Source: Acidobacteriota bacterium
GTDB lineage: Bacteria > Acidobacteriota > Aminicenantia > Aminicenantales > Saccharicenantaceae
Assembly: GCA_028749115.1 (NCBI GenBank)
Contig: JAQURD010000005.1
Span: 81,826-145,825 of the forward strand
Direction: 5' to 3'
DNA: 64,000 bases
Below, piece after piece: positions 29,028 to 37,712 of this stretch. Position 1 is the first letter of the stretch. Every line of letters begins with the position of its first letter. A program made the position numbers and the translations under genes. Below the pieces are notes generated by a model. That model saw only the letters and a program-made list of their open reading frames with translations, did not search any database and had not been told where the DNA came from.

Positions 29028-30704
29028 TCAGAAGCTGTTGGTAAAGGATTTGAGCTTCCGGCTGCGGGTGGGATGTTTAAGTTTGCGCAGGGCTTTGGCT
29101 TCAATCTGTCGGATGCGCTCTCTGGTGACTTTAAATTGCTGTCCGACTTCCTCTAAGGTATGCTCATTGCCGTCGCCCAGGCCAAAGCGCATCTTCAGAA
29201 CACGGCCTTCCCGGTCGGTCAGTGATTTCAGGGCTTCATCAATATGTTCCCGCAGACTCTGGTGGATAACTGCCTCTGGCGGGGAGGGCAGGATTTTATC
29301 TTCAATGAAATCTCCCAGATGGCTATCTTCTTCTTCCCCGATGGGTGTTTCCAGTGAGATTGGTTCCTGTGCGATTTTAATGATTTTCCTGACCTTGCTG
29401 ACCGGCATATCCATTTTTTTGGCGATTTCTTCACAGGTTGGCTCCCGGCCAAGCTCCTGCACTAACTGCCGGCTGACTCTGACCAGTTTGTTTATCGTCT
29501 CAATCATGTGAACAGGGATCCTGATCGTCCTGGCCTGGTCAGCGATGGCTCTGGTAATAGCCTGTCTGATCCACCAGGTAGCATAAGTAGAAAATTTATA
29601 ACCGCGGCGATACTCAAACTTATCAACGGCCTTCATCAGGCCCATATTACCTTCTTGAATCAAGTCAAGAAATTGCAGACCGCGGTTACTGTATTTTTTA
29701 GCGATTGACACCACCAATCTCAAATTGGCTTCCACCAGTTGTTTCTTGGCCTGTTCACTTGTACTCTTGCCCATCATGATAGTCCTGACTGCCTTTTTTA
29801 GAGCAGGTGAATCAAGTCCAACTTCTTTCTCCACTTTTTTTATCTCCAGGTTTACATTTTTTATTTCGTTTTCTATTGTTTTCTTCTTCTGGGCTGCTTT
29901 GGCGGTGGTTTTTCGGGCGTGTTTGCTTTTTCCTTTGACCCGGCTGGCCGCTTTCTTCCGGCTTAATGCATTTTTAAGCTGTTCCCTTCTGTATTCAAAT
30001 TCGTTCATTTCTCTTAAGCGGTCTTTAAGCTGTTCAATCACTACTTCTCTGAGGTTTGGCTGGAGACTTAATTCTCCAATCATCTGGCTTAGCCTGACAA
30101 TAATCCGGCCGCGGGCTAAATTATATTTTCTACTCTTGGGCAGGGCATCTACTTCCCGACTGAGGCCCTGTATGCTTTTTATCTTATCAATCAATTCTTT
30201 CTGCTTTTCGGGTAGCTTATCTTCGGCCAGTTCTTCATCATTGAAATCAAAATATTTTTGAATCGTTTCCGGATAATCTGATATTCTTTGCTCTATTTCG
30301 ATCAAGCAATTAAGAACCAGCCTGGTTCTAGACAGGGTTTTGATGATGGCTTTCTCTCCTCTTTCTATCTCTCGGGCAATGGAAATCTCTCCTTCTCTGG
30401 TCAGCAGGGGAATGTTCCCCATTTCCCGCAGATACAATTTCACCGGGTCAGTTGTTCTTTCCAGGCCATGAAGGTAGGCCGCGCTTTTTTTGTGAGCAAA
30501 GGTTAAAATTTCCCTCTGCTGCGAGTCGAGGATCTTAATGCCATAACTATCCATTGATGATAAAAAATTATTAAAATCATCTTCTGGACCGACTTCTTCT
30601 GCAAAAGTCTGATCGATTTCTTCCCAGGATAAGAAACCCTGCCTCTTTCCTTTGGAAATTAATTGGACGATTTCATCTTTCTGGTATTTTTCATCAGATG
30701 CCAA
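29028..30704 (-). CDS. rpoD: RpoD, primary sigma factor
   Basis: Housekeeping sigma-70 subunit of RNA polymerase. Region 1.2 reads [21 protein letters not shown]. Region 2 carries [34 protein letters not shown] and [19 protein letters not shown]. Region 3 has [13 protein letters not shown], and region 4.2 has [28 protein letters not shown] lysine-rich insert (about residues 250-275) lies in the non-conserved region. Length is 558 residues. The start codon is TTG at 30704 with an excellent AGGAGGT six bases upstream; no ATG fits. dnaG lies 51 bases upstream on the same strand, as in the macromolecular synthesis operon of other bacteria. Confidence 0.95.
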   Translation of the reverse strand: MASDEKYQKDEIVQLISKGKRQGFLSWEEIDQTFAEEVGPEDDFNNFLSSMDSYGIKILDSQQREILTFAHKKSAAYLHGLERTTDPVKLYLREMGNIPLLTREGEISIAREIERGEKAIIKTLSRTRLVLNCLIEIEQRISDYPETIQKYFDFNDEELAEDKLPEKQKELIDKIKSIQGLSREVDALPKSRKYNLARGRIIVRLSQMIGELSLQPNLREVVIEQLKDRLREMNEFEYRREQLKNALSRKKAASRVKGKSKHARKTTAKAAQKKKTIENEIKNVNLEIKKVEKEVGLDSPALKKAVRTIMMGKSTSEQAKKQLVEANLRLVVSIAKKYSNRGLQFLDLIQEGNMGLMKAVDKFEYRRGYKFSTYATWWIRQAITRAIADQARTIRIPVHMIETINKLVRVSRQLVQELGREPTCEEIAKKMDMPVSKVRKIIKIAQEPISLETPIGEEEDSHLGDFIEDKILPSPPEAVIHQSLREHIDEALKSLTDREGRVLKMRFGLGDGNEHTLEEVGQQFKVTRERIRQIEAKALRKLKHPTRSRKLKSFTNSF

Positions 30705-30755
30705 TTTGAAACCTCCTGGCGCCAGCCGGCAGCTTATTTTTTATATTTAAACCAA

Positions 30756-32483
30756 TCATAAAGTTAATATTTGCCTGGTAATTTCATGCTTCTCGTAAAG
30801 AAGGGCAGTTAGCCTTTCTTTATCTCCCTTTTTTTCGCTCAGGCTAATTTCTTTCTGGATGTCTTTGAGCTTTTTCTGCAGGCCTACTTTCTTCAGGGTA
30901 TTCAAACAATCTAGAGCTTCGCCCAGAGAGCCTGGTGGCACCTCTTCCTGCAGGGTTCTCGCTAAGTTAGCCAGAAGGCGTGGTTTAATTGACTCCCGAA
31001 GCTGACTGAAGTCCCAGACCTGGCCTTTTTTAATACATTCCTTCAGGCACTGGAAGACAGGTTCACTGGGCAGTCCCTGGAAACATTCAGACTCCAGTTC
31101 ATTGGCTAGTGGCAGCAACAATTCTGGCTGATTTAATAAAAGCTGCAACAACCGCTTTTCTGCCGGGCAGAATATCCCTTCGTCTTCCCGGCTGGCTTTT
31201 TCCTGGCCTCTTCCCGGGCTGTTCACTAATATTTTTCTGAGCAGGGGCTCTTCGATTTTTAAGAATTCAGCCGCTTGCTGAAGATATTCATTTTGAACCA
31301 GGGCATCCGGCAGGCGCTTTATCTCTTCGACTACCATTCTGGCCAGGCGGCTCTTTTCTTCAGGAACATTCAAGTCAACATTTCTGGTGTGGCGAAGAAG
31401 CAGGAAGCGAAAGCCATCGTGAGCCCTTTTGATCAATGACCGGTACCTGTCTGCCCCGTATTTTCTTAAAAATCCATCCGGATCAAGCTTTTCCGGTAAA
31501 ACTACTACCCTTGTTTTCAAGCCATTTTCCAGGCAAATAGGCACCGCCCGCAGAGCGGCTTTAATTCCAGCTTCGTCTCCATCATAATTAATGATGATGC
31601 TCGGAGCATAACGCCTGGCCTGGGCTATCTGTTGAGCTGTCAGGCTGGTTCCCATTGAGGCCGCCACATTCTGGATACCTGCCTGATACAACGAGGCAAA
31701 ATCGGCATAACCTTCGACTAGAATCAGCTCGCCAGCTTTTCTGATTTCTTCTTTGGTGAAGTTAAGACCATAAAGCAAGCTGCTTTTGCTAAAGGTTTGA
31801 GTCTCAGGCGAGTTTAGATACTTGGGCTGGGCATCAAAAAATGTCCGCCCGCCAAAGGCTACCACCCGGCCAGTCAGAGTGAAAATCGGGAAGATAATTC
31901 GCCCCCGGAAGCGGTCACGGAATTCACCGGCTCTCTGGCCGGGGATAATAAGCCCGGCTTTTTCCAGGTCCTGTGGGCTATAGCTAGTTTTGAAGGCATT
32001 ATAGAGTGAATCCCAGGAATTAAGGGCATAGCCCAGTCTCAATTTTTTTATTGTCTCGCCTGAAAATTGTCGGCTCTGGAGATAGCCTAGAGCCTTCTGG
32101 CCTTCATCTGTTTTAAATAAGTTGTTTCTGAAATGACTCAGCGCCTTTTCATTTATTTCAAAGATTTTTTCTTCCAGCCGTGTCTGGCCGGCAGACTGAC
32201 GGCTATCCTGCCAGGGAAGATGATATTTTTCGGCCAGAAACCTGATAGCTTCAGGGAATGTCAGGTTTTCCTTTTCCATGACCAGTGAAAAAAGATCGCC
32301 GCCGGCTCCACAGCCAAAACAGTGAAATAGTTGCTTTTCTTCATCAACCGTAAAGGAAGGGGTTTTTTCAACATGGAAAGGGCACAGCCCTAGCCACTTT
32401 TTTCCTCTTTTTTTCAGGGTTGTATACTGGGAGGCTATCTCGATTATAGAAGCAACTTGTTTTATCTTGTCGGTTATTTCCAT
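30756..32483 (-). CDS. dnaG: DnaG, replicative primase
   Basis: Makes RNA primers at the replication fork. The N-terminal zinc finger (CHC2) shows CPFHVEKTPSFTV and FHCFGCGAGGD near residues 34-64. The catalytic core has GRVVAFGGRTF, and the TOPRIM motif contains VEGYADFASLYQAGI and NYDGDEAGIKAALRA with the metal-binding acidic residues. The C-terminal part is a helical helicase-interaction domain, weakly conserved. Length is 575 residues. No clear ribosome site precedes the ATG. It forms a pair with rpoD, but rpsU is not present on this side. Confidence 0.94.
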   Translation of the reverse strand: MEITDKIKQVASIIEIASQYTTLKKRGKKWLGLCPFHVEKTPSFTVDEEKQLFHCFGCGAGGDLFSLVMEKENLTFPEAIRFLAEKYHLPWQDSRQSAGQTRLEEKIFEINEKALSHFRNNLFKTDEGQKALGYLQSRQFSGETIKKLRLGYALNSWDSLYNAFKTSYSPQDLEKAGLIIPGQRAGEFRDRFRGRIIFPIFTLTGRVVAFGGRTFFDAQPKYLNSPETQTFSKSSLLYGLNFTKEEIRKAGELILVEGYADFASLYQAGIQNVAASMGTSLTAQQIAQARRYAPSIIINYDGDEAGIKAALRAVPICLENGLKTRVVVLPEKLDPDGFLRKYGADRYRSLIKRAHDGFRFLLLRHTRNVDLNVPEEKSRLARMVVEEIKRLPDALVQNEYLQQAAEFLKIEEPLLRKILVNSPGRGQEKASREDEGIFCPAEKRLLQLLLNQPELLLPLANELESECFQGLPSEPVFQCLKECIKKGQVWDFSQLRESIKPRLLANLARTLQEEVPPGSLGEALDCLNTLKKVGLQKKLKDIQKEISLSEKKGDKERLTALLYEKHEITRQILTL

Positions 32484-32583
32484 CAGCAGAAGAATAGCCT
32501 GCCTTTTTTATATAAAATAGTTTCGAGACTGGCACTTGTCAAGAAGCGGGCCTCAAATAAATTATTTTTTTCCATGAGTTTCA

Positions 32584-33327
32584 TTATAAGTGGTTAATCA
32601 GGCTGGCCAGATAACCAGCCCCAAAACCATTATCAATATTCACCACTCCTACACCGCCTGGACAGGAGTTGAGCATGGCCAGCAGGGCAGACAGCCCATG
32701 GAAGCTTGCTCCATAGCCAGTGCTGGTCGGAATAGCTATAACTGGAGCATTAACCAGCCCGGCGACTACACTCGGCAATGCACCTTCCATACCGGCGGCC
32801 ACAATAATAACTCTGGCTTGCCTCAGTTGCCGGTAATAACCTAAAAGGCGGTGTAAGCCAGCTACTCCCACATCATAAATCTGCCTGACTTCGTTGCCCA
32901 AAAAATTACAGGTGACAACCGCTTCTTCGGCTACTGGTATATCAGACGTGCCGGCGGTCAGAATGGCCACCTGGCCGCGGCCAGCGGCCGGCCGTTTTTT
33001 TATAAGCGTCAGGCAGCGGGCCAGCTGGTGATATTTTCCTCCTGGTAATTGCTTTTTCAGGCTTTTATAAACTTCTGGCGAAAGCCTGGTGATTAGCAAG
33101 TTGTTATCCTTTTTGAGAATAGACCTGGCAATCCGGCTGATCTCCCTGGCTGTTTTTCCCTGGCCAAAAACGACTTCAGGCGAGCCTCTTCTTAGCTCGC
33201 GGGCATGGTCAACTTTAGCAAAACCAAGGTCTTCATAGGGGAAATCTTTAAGCTTTTGAAGGGCTTTTTCTGGAGTTATTTTGTGGCGATAAAGACTCTC
33301 TAATATTTCAGCCAGAATAGCTTTCAC
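32584..33327 (-). CDS. larB: LarB, pyridinium-3,5-biscarboxylic acid mononucleotide synthase (PurE-related)
   Basis: LarB carboxylates and hydrolyses nicotinic acid adenine dinucleotide in the first step of nickel-pincer nucleotide synthesis, the cofactor of lactate racemase. The N-terminal segment (LESLYRHKITPEKALQKL, then ARELRRGSPEVVFGQGKT) and the C-terminal PurE-like domain (VAILTAGTSDIPVAEEA, VGVAGLHRLL, VIIVAAGMEGALPSVVAGL, IPTSTGYG) are typical. Length is 247 residues. The start codon is GTG at 33327 with no good ribosome site. Neither larC nor larE is in the window, so the partner genes must be elsewhere if the pathway is complete. Confidence 0.9.
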   Translation of the reverse strand: MKAILAEILESLYRHKITPEKALQKLKDFPYEDLGFAKVDHARELRRGSPEVVFGQGKTAREISRIARSILKKDNNLLITRLSPEVYKSLKKQLPGGKYHQLARCLTLIKKRPAAGRGQVAILTAGTSDIPVAEEAVVTCNFLGNEVRQIYDVGVAGLHRLLGYYRQLRQARVIIVAAGMEGALPSVVAGLVNAPVIAIPTSTGYGASFHGLSALLAMLNSCPGGVGVVNIDNGFGAGYLASLINHL

Positions 33328-33457
33328 TTTTTAATTTTATCACAAAAAGAGCCAAATGGTAGGCTATCGCCAATTTTTCCTATCAGGACGGTTAAAAAAC
33401 GGGGGAAACGGCCTGAATTTGCCTCTAATCTGCTGAATTGTTCCTTACAGCGGAAAC

Positions 33458-33486
33458 TTGTCAAAGTTCTTTCTCTATTGTAAAAT
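33458..33486 (+). promoter_or_regulatory. Promoter of the TPR/GlmU-like pair
   Basis: -35 TTGTCA (33458-33463), a 17-base spacer and -10 TAAAAT (33481-33486), about 37 bases before the GTG start at 33523. Confidence 0.6.
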
Positions 33487-33522
33487 AGCTCAGATTTAAG
33501 CTTTAATGGTCAGGAGAACAAG

Positions 33523-34026
33523 GTGAGTGAACTCAAGAAAAAAGATGATTATCAGAAAGCACTTAGCCTCTATGGTCAAGGGATAAAGGACTTCCGGCGG
33601 CGGGAATATGATAAAGCAGTTTCTTCTTTCGAGAGTTTGATCGAAAAATTTCCAGAAGAGCACGAACTGGTTGACCGGGCGCGGGTTTATTTGACTATCT
33701 GCCAGAAGGGTCAAAAAAGGGAATCAGCTTCTCTCAAGACAGTTGAAGATTACCTTTTTTATGCTCAAATGAAAATTAATCAAGGGGATTATGAAGGTGC
33801 TTTGAAACTTCTGGACAGGGCTCTGGAATTTAAGAAAGATGAAGGCAGAATTTATTATCTGATGGCCACAGCTTATGTCCAGGAGAACCGGCTGGATGAT
33901 AGCCTGGAAGCATTAAAAAAAGCTATTCAAAAAGATAGGGCCCAGGCCATTCTGGCTCAAAATGAAACTGATTTTGAACCCTTATGGGAAGATAAAAGAT
34001 TCAAAGTTCTGGTTAAGCTTTCATGA
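33523..34026 (+). CDS. TPR-repeat protein
   Basis: A protein of 167 residues without signal peptide, made mostly of tetratricopeptide helices: residues 6-40 ([20 protein letters not shown]), 72-106 ([20 protein letters not shown]) and 107-140 ([20 protein letters not shown]). It ends in the phrase [14 protein letters not shown], often seen at the end of bacterial TPR proteins. TPRs mediate protein contacts; the partner is unknown. The start is GTG with AGGAG six bases upstream. The stop overlaps the start of the GlmU-like gene as ATGA, so the two proteins are made together and may act together. Confidence 0.82.
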   Translation: MSELKKKDDYQKALSLYGQGIKDFRRREYDKAVSSFESLIEKFPEEHELVDRARVYLTICQKGQKRESASLKTVEDYLFYAQMKINQGDYEGALKLLDRALEFKKDEGRIYYLMATAYVQENRLDDSLEALKKAIQKDRAQAILAQNETDFEPLWEDKRFKVLVKLS

Positions 34027-35345
34027 AAAAGAAGGTTCAGGTAATTATCAGTCAGATCAGACTCGAACGAAATACAGAAAAGAAACTGCCAGTCCTGCTT
34101 TCGCCAGAAGCCAGGCTGAATCATTTGATCAGCACCTCATTTAAACTCCAGCCAGAAAAAGTAACCGTTATTTCCAGGCCATTTCAGCTCTATTCTCCAG
34201 TCAGAAAAACTGATCGTCTGATTATTGTTCAGCCGGAAGAAGCTCTGGCTGGAAGCCATCAAGCAGGCAGCCTGTCCAGGCTGAGGCTGGAGGGAGATGT
34301 GCTGCTTTTATCTACAGAGTTTTTCCCGTTTAGTGAGGCCGTCTGGCTGAGAGCTCTGGAAGCTCATCAGAAATCAGATTATCGCTTGACTTTTCTGGCT
34401 GGCAAGCAGAGGGCAGAAAACACTCAAGCTCATCAAGATTATTTTGTTTATCCAGGCCTGGCGGTAATCAGCCTGAAGGGAGAGAGACGGAACTTTGAGG
34501 CTCTAAAATTTTTTAAACCTTCTGGCGAGCTGGATGTAGTCGGGCTAACTGATTATCTGGAACCTGATTTTAAAGGTCTGGGCTTTGACTGGGTGACTGA
34601 TAAAGATCAAAGGGATTTTCTCATTATTTCAAAATCAGAAGATTGGAGTCAAGCTGCCTCAATTCTGCGTCAAATAAAAGTAGCCAAACTCGAAGAAACG
34701 GGGACATTTTTCTTATCTCCTGATGAGTCCTGGATTGATCCTCAGGTTCAAACAGGCCGCGGTACTGTTATCTATCCTTCTGTTATAATTGAAGGCCAGA
34801 CCAGGCTGGGCAAGGACTGTGTGATCTATCCTCATTGCCATATTATTGACAGTCAGATTGGCGACCGGGTAAAAGTTTTTGGTTCGACGGTTGTAGAGGG
34901 CTGCCGGATTGAAAACGATGCTCAGATCGGGCCATTTTCCCGCCTGCGGCAGGAAACGAAAATAAAAGCTGGCAGCCGGGTAGGTAATTTTGTTGAAATG
35001 AAAAAAACAGCTTTTGGGCCGGAATCCAAGGCCATGCATCTTAGCTATCTGGGAGATGCCATGGTCGGAGCTAAAGTAAATATTGGAGCAGGCACCATTA
35101 CCTGCAATTATGATGGCGAGAAGAAGAATAAAACTATCATCGGCCCGGAGACTTTTGTGGGATCAGGCACAGAGCTGGTAGCACCAGTCAGAGTAGGCCG
35201 TGGAGCTTATATTGCTGCTGGTTCAACCATTACTGACAATGTCTTGCCAGGCTCTCTGGCCATAGCTCGCTCACGCCAGGTTGAAAAAAAGGGCTGGGCC
35301 AGAAGGCGAAAAGAGCTCATAGAACTAAGAAAGAAGCGAAAATAA
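34023..35345 (+). CDS. GlmU-like protein with intact acetyltransferase half and degenerate uridylyltransferase half
   Basis: GlmU normally acetylates glucosamine-1-phosphate (C-terminal left-handed beta-helix) and then joins it to UTP (N-terminal domain). Here the C-terminal half (about residues 230-440) is well preserved: the hexapeptide coils, RLRQE arginine, VEMKK lysine, MHLSYLGDA with His339 and the tyrosine, [13 protein letters not shown] and KKNKT. The N-terminal half has the right length and a recognisable outline, but it lacks the glycine-rich LAAGxGTRM loop, the GD metal site (TEFFP instead) and the INxR asparagine. It probably works only as an acetyltransferase, or as a related enzyme on another sugar phosphate. 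Total 440 residues. Confidence 0.85.
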   Translation: MKKKVQVIISQIRLERNTEKKLPVLLSPEARLNHLISTSFKLQPEKVTVISRPFQLYSPVRKTDRLIIVQPEEALAGSHQAGSLSRLRLEGDVLLLSTEFFPFSEAVWLRALEAHQKSDYRLTFLAGKQRAENTQAHQDYFVYPGLAVISLKGERRNFEALKFFKPSGELDVVGLTDYLEPDFKGLGFDWVTDKDQRDFLIISKSEDWSQAASILRQIKVAKLEETGTFFLSPDESWIDPQVQTGRGTVIYPSVIIEGQTRLGKDCVIYPHCHIIDSQIGDRVKVFGSTVVEGCRIENDAQIGPFSRLRQETKIKAGSRVGNFVEMKKTAFGPESKAMHLSYLGDAMVGAKVNIGAGTITCNYDGEKKNKTIIGPETFVGSGTELVAPVRVGRGAYIAAGSTITDNVLPGSLAIARSRQVEKKGWARRRKELIELRKKRK

Positions 35346-35359
35346 AAAAGGGAAGAATA

Positions 35360-35386
35360 AGCCAGATCAAGGCTGGCTATTTTTTT
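35360..35386. terminator. Bidirectional terminator between convergent genes
   Basis: Inverted repeat AGCCAG (35360-35365) and CTGGCT (35373-35378) followed on the plus strand by ATTTTTTT. On the minus strand the same stem is followed by a T-rich run. It ends the GlmU-like transcript; its right arm lies within the last codons of the convergent phosphatidyltransferase gene. Confidence 0.75.
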
Positions 35387-36059
35387 GCTCTTTCTCTTGC
35401 CGGTAGACAAAGGCTATCCTCTGAATCGCGGTAAGATTGGAGGCCACAGCCAGAATAATAACAGTGATTATCATGACTTGATTGAAACTATTAATAATCA
35501 GGCCAATCAGGGTGCCTAAAATTAAAAGGACAAGCCTTTCGGCCCGCTGCATTATTCCCAGCTGGCATGGAATACCCAGTCCTTCTGCTCTGGCTTTGGT
35601 GTAACTGACCATCATAGAACCAAGAAAAGCTAGAGCCAACACCCAGAGAATCCAGTGATAGCGGAAATGAAAGCCGAGGCCAAGATAGATGGCAAATTCT
35701 GAATATCTGTCGAGGCTGGAATCAAAAATAGCTCCAAAGCGGGTTTTCCTGTTGCCGTTAGTCGCTACCTTGCCGTCAAGGATGTCCATCATGCCAGAAA
35801 GCATGAGGAAAATTAAAGCCCAGACTGGCAGATGAAAGGCATAAAAAAGTCCAACCAGTATCCCGCAGACGAGGCCAGCCAGGCTCAGGTAATTGGGATT
35901 AATTTTTAGTTGAACAAAAAAAATAGATAGATGGTCAAAAATTGTCAGAGTAAAGACAATTAGATTCTTGGGTAAAAATCTAAAGCCTTTATTCTCATAG
36001 GTGACCATGGCAAAGAGATTATAGAAGGTCAGAGGCTTAATATCAATATCTTTCTTCAA
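35367..36059 (-). CDS. CDP-alcohol phosphatidyltransferase, probably phosphatidylinositol-phosphate synthase
   Basis: An integral membrane enzyme of 230 residues with about six hydrophobic segments. The family signature is present in MMDILDGKVAT and FGAIFDSSLDR, although the arginine of DGxxAR is replaced by threonine. The following YTKARAEGLGIPC and GIMQRAERLVLL resemble the inositol-phosphate-using branch of the family. Its gene lies head-to-head with inositol-3-phosphate synthase, which makes the likely acceptor. Predicted product: phosphatidylinositol phosphate from CDP-diacylglycerol and inositol-3-phosphate. The acceptor choice is an inference; a glycerol-phosphate enzyme is the main alternative. 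Confidence 0.8.
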   Translation of the reverse strand: MKKDIDIKPLTFYNLFAMVTYENKGFRFLPKNLIVFTLTIFDHLSIFFVQLKINPNYLSLAGLVCGILVGLFYAFHLPVWALIFLMLSGMMDILDGKVATNGNRKTRFGAIFDSSLDRYSEFAIYLGLGFHFRYHWILWVLALAFLGSMMVSYTKARAEGLGIPCQLGIMQRAERLVLLILGTLIGLIINSFNQVMIITVIILAVASNLTAIQRIAFVYRQEKEQKNSQP

Positions 36060-36232
36060 CTTAGCAGCAATTTTTACTTCCGGCCGCTTTTCTTCTTAAC
36101 CAGCCTGGATGAGACGGCCGGGATGTATTATGTCGCAAAGCCGGCCTGACTGGAAAAAAGTGAGGATGGATAAATAGATTATCTAGATTCAAGGTTCCGG
36201 CTTGCTTAACGGGCTGGAAACCTGGTTTTAAG

Positions 36233-36261
36233 TTGAAGAAAAGATGAGGCTGTGATATGTT
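36233..36261 (+). promoter_or_regulatory. Candidate promoter of inositol-3-phosphate synthase
   Basis: -35 TTGAAG (36233-36238), a 17-base spacer and -10 TATGTT (36256-36261) in the 250-base divergent region. A moderate match only. Confidence 0.35.
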
Positions 36262-36309
36262 TTTCATCTGGTTACTGGCCGATAGAATCTTAACTATGAG
36301 GAGATAGCT

Positions 36310-37623
36310 ATGAAAAATAAAATTGAAATTAAAAAACCGGAGGGCAGGCTAGGTGTCTTGATTCCCGGGCTGGGAGCGGTAGCTACAACTTTTATAGCAG
36401 GGACGATGCTGGTTAGGAAAGGTCTTGGCCAGCCATTTGGTTCACTCACCCAGCTGGGCACCATCAGGCTCGGGAAGAGAACTGATAAGCGTGTCCCGAA
36501 GATAAAAGATTTTATTGAGCTGGCAGATCTAAAAGATCTGGTTTTTGGTGCCTGGGACATTTTTCCTGATAATGCCTATGAATCGGCCCTGAAAGCCGGT
36601 GTCCTGAGAAAAGAGCATCTTGAACCGGTTAAAGAAGAACTGGAAAAGATTAAACCCTGGCCGGCTGTCTTTGACCAGAATTATGTTAAAAAACTTGACG
36701 GACCTAATAAGAAGAAGGGGGCCAATAAATATGATCTCGCCCGGCAGTTGATGGATGATATACAAAAATTCAAACAGGAAAACAAGCTTGAACGCCTGGT
36801 GATAATCTGGTGTGCTTCGACTGAAATTTTTATGAAACCAGACCCGGTTCACCAGACGATTGAATCCCTGGAAAAAGCGATGAAAGAAAATCATCCAGCG
36901 ATTGCTCCGAGCATGATTTATGCGTATGCTGCTCTCCAGTCAGGTATTCCCTTTGTCAATGGTGCGCCCAATTTAACAGTTGATATTCCGGCCATGGTTG
37001 AACTGGCCAAACAGCATAATCTGCCGGTAGCAGGTAAAGACTATAAAACGGGGCAGACGCTGATGAAAACCATTATTGCTCCCGGTTTAAAAGCCAGATT
37101 GATCGGTCTGAATGGCTGGTTTTCAACCAATATCCTGGGCAACAGGGATGGAGAGGTGCTGGACGACCCTGAATCTTTCAAAACCAAGGAAGAAAGCAAA
37201 CTTGGTTCACTTGAATATATTCTCCAACCCCAAGTTTATCCAGAGCTCTATGGCCAGTTTTATCATAAGGTGCGCATAAATTATTATCCCCCCCGTGGTG
37301 ATAATAAAGAAGGCTGGGATAATATTGACATTTTTGGCTGGTTGGGCTATCCGATGCAGATAAAAGTAGATTTCCTTTGCCGCGATAGTATTCTGGCCGC
37401 TCCCATTGTCCTGGATCTGGTTTTGTTTATGGATTTAGCTCAACGGGCTGGTTTTCGCGGGATTCAGGAATGGCTGTCATTTTATTTTAAGAGTCCCATG
37501 TGTGCTCCCGAGCTTTATCCGGAACATGATCTCTTCATTCAATTAATGAAGCTCAAAAATACACTGCGCTATATGAAGGGTGAAGAGCTGATCACTCATC
37601 TGGGCCTTGAATATTATGACTGA
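36310..37623 (+). CDS. ino1: Inositol-3-phosphate synthase
   Basis: NAD-dependent conversion of glucose-6-phosphate to 1L-myo-inositol-3-phosphate, the first step of inositol synthesis. The Rossmann loop is in LIPGLGAVATTFIAG at the N-terminus. The catalytic region shows FVNGAPNLTVDIPAMVELA, GKDYKTGQTLMKT and LNGWFSTNILGNRDGEVL, matching the archaeal/bacterial class. Length is 437 residues, somewhat longer than short archaeal forms. A GAGGAG site precedes the ATG. The divergent phosphatidyltransferase suggests that the product is placed into membrane lipids. Confidence 0.93.
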   Translation: MKNKIEIKKPEGRLGVLIPGLGAVATTFIAGTMLVRKGLGQPFGSLTQLGTIRLGKRTDKRVPKIKDFIELADLKDLVFGAWDIFPDNAYESALKAGVLRKEHLEPVKEELEKIKPWPAVFDQNYVKKLDGPNKKKGANKYDLARQLMDDIQKFKQENKLERLVIIWCASTEIFMKPDPVHQTIESLEKAMKENHPAIAPSMIYAYAALQSGIPFVNGAPNLTVDIPAMVELAKQHNLPVAGKDYKTGQTLMKTIIAPGLKARLIGLNGWFSTNILGNRDGEVLDDPESFKTKEESKLGSLEYILQPQVYPELYGQFYHKVRINYYPPRGDNKEGWDNIDIFGWLGYPMQIKVDFLCRDSILAAPIVLDLVLFMDLAQRAGFRGIQEWLSFYFKSPMCAPELYPEHDLFIQLMKLKNTLRYMKGEELITHLGLEYYD

Positions 37624-37712
37624 GAATGAAGGCCAAATCGCCTGCAAATAAGTTCAGGTTTTTTTGAAATTGAAAAGAAGTTGTCTAAATAAAAAAGAGG
37701 GTGAGGTTTAGT

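Noticed and set aside
37636-37665. CCTG/CAGG stem followed by seven T residues after inositol-3-phosphate synthase
   Set aside because: A 4-bp stem with a 10-base loop is too weak to call a terminator with confidence.
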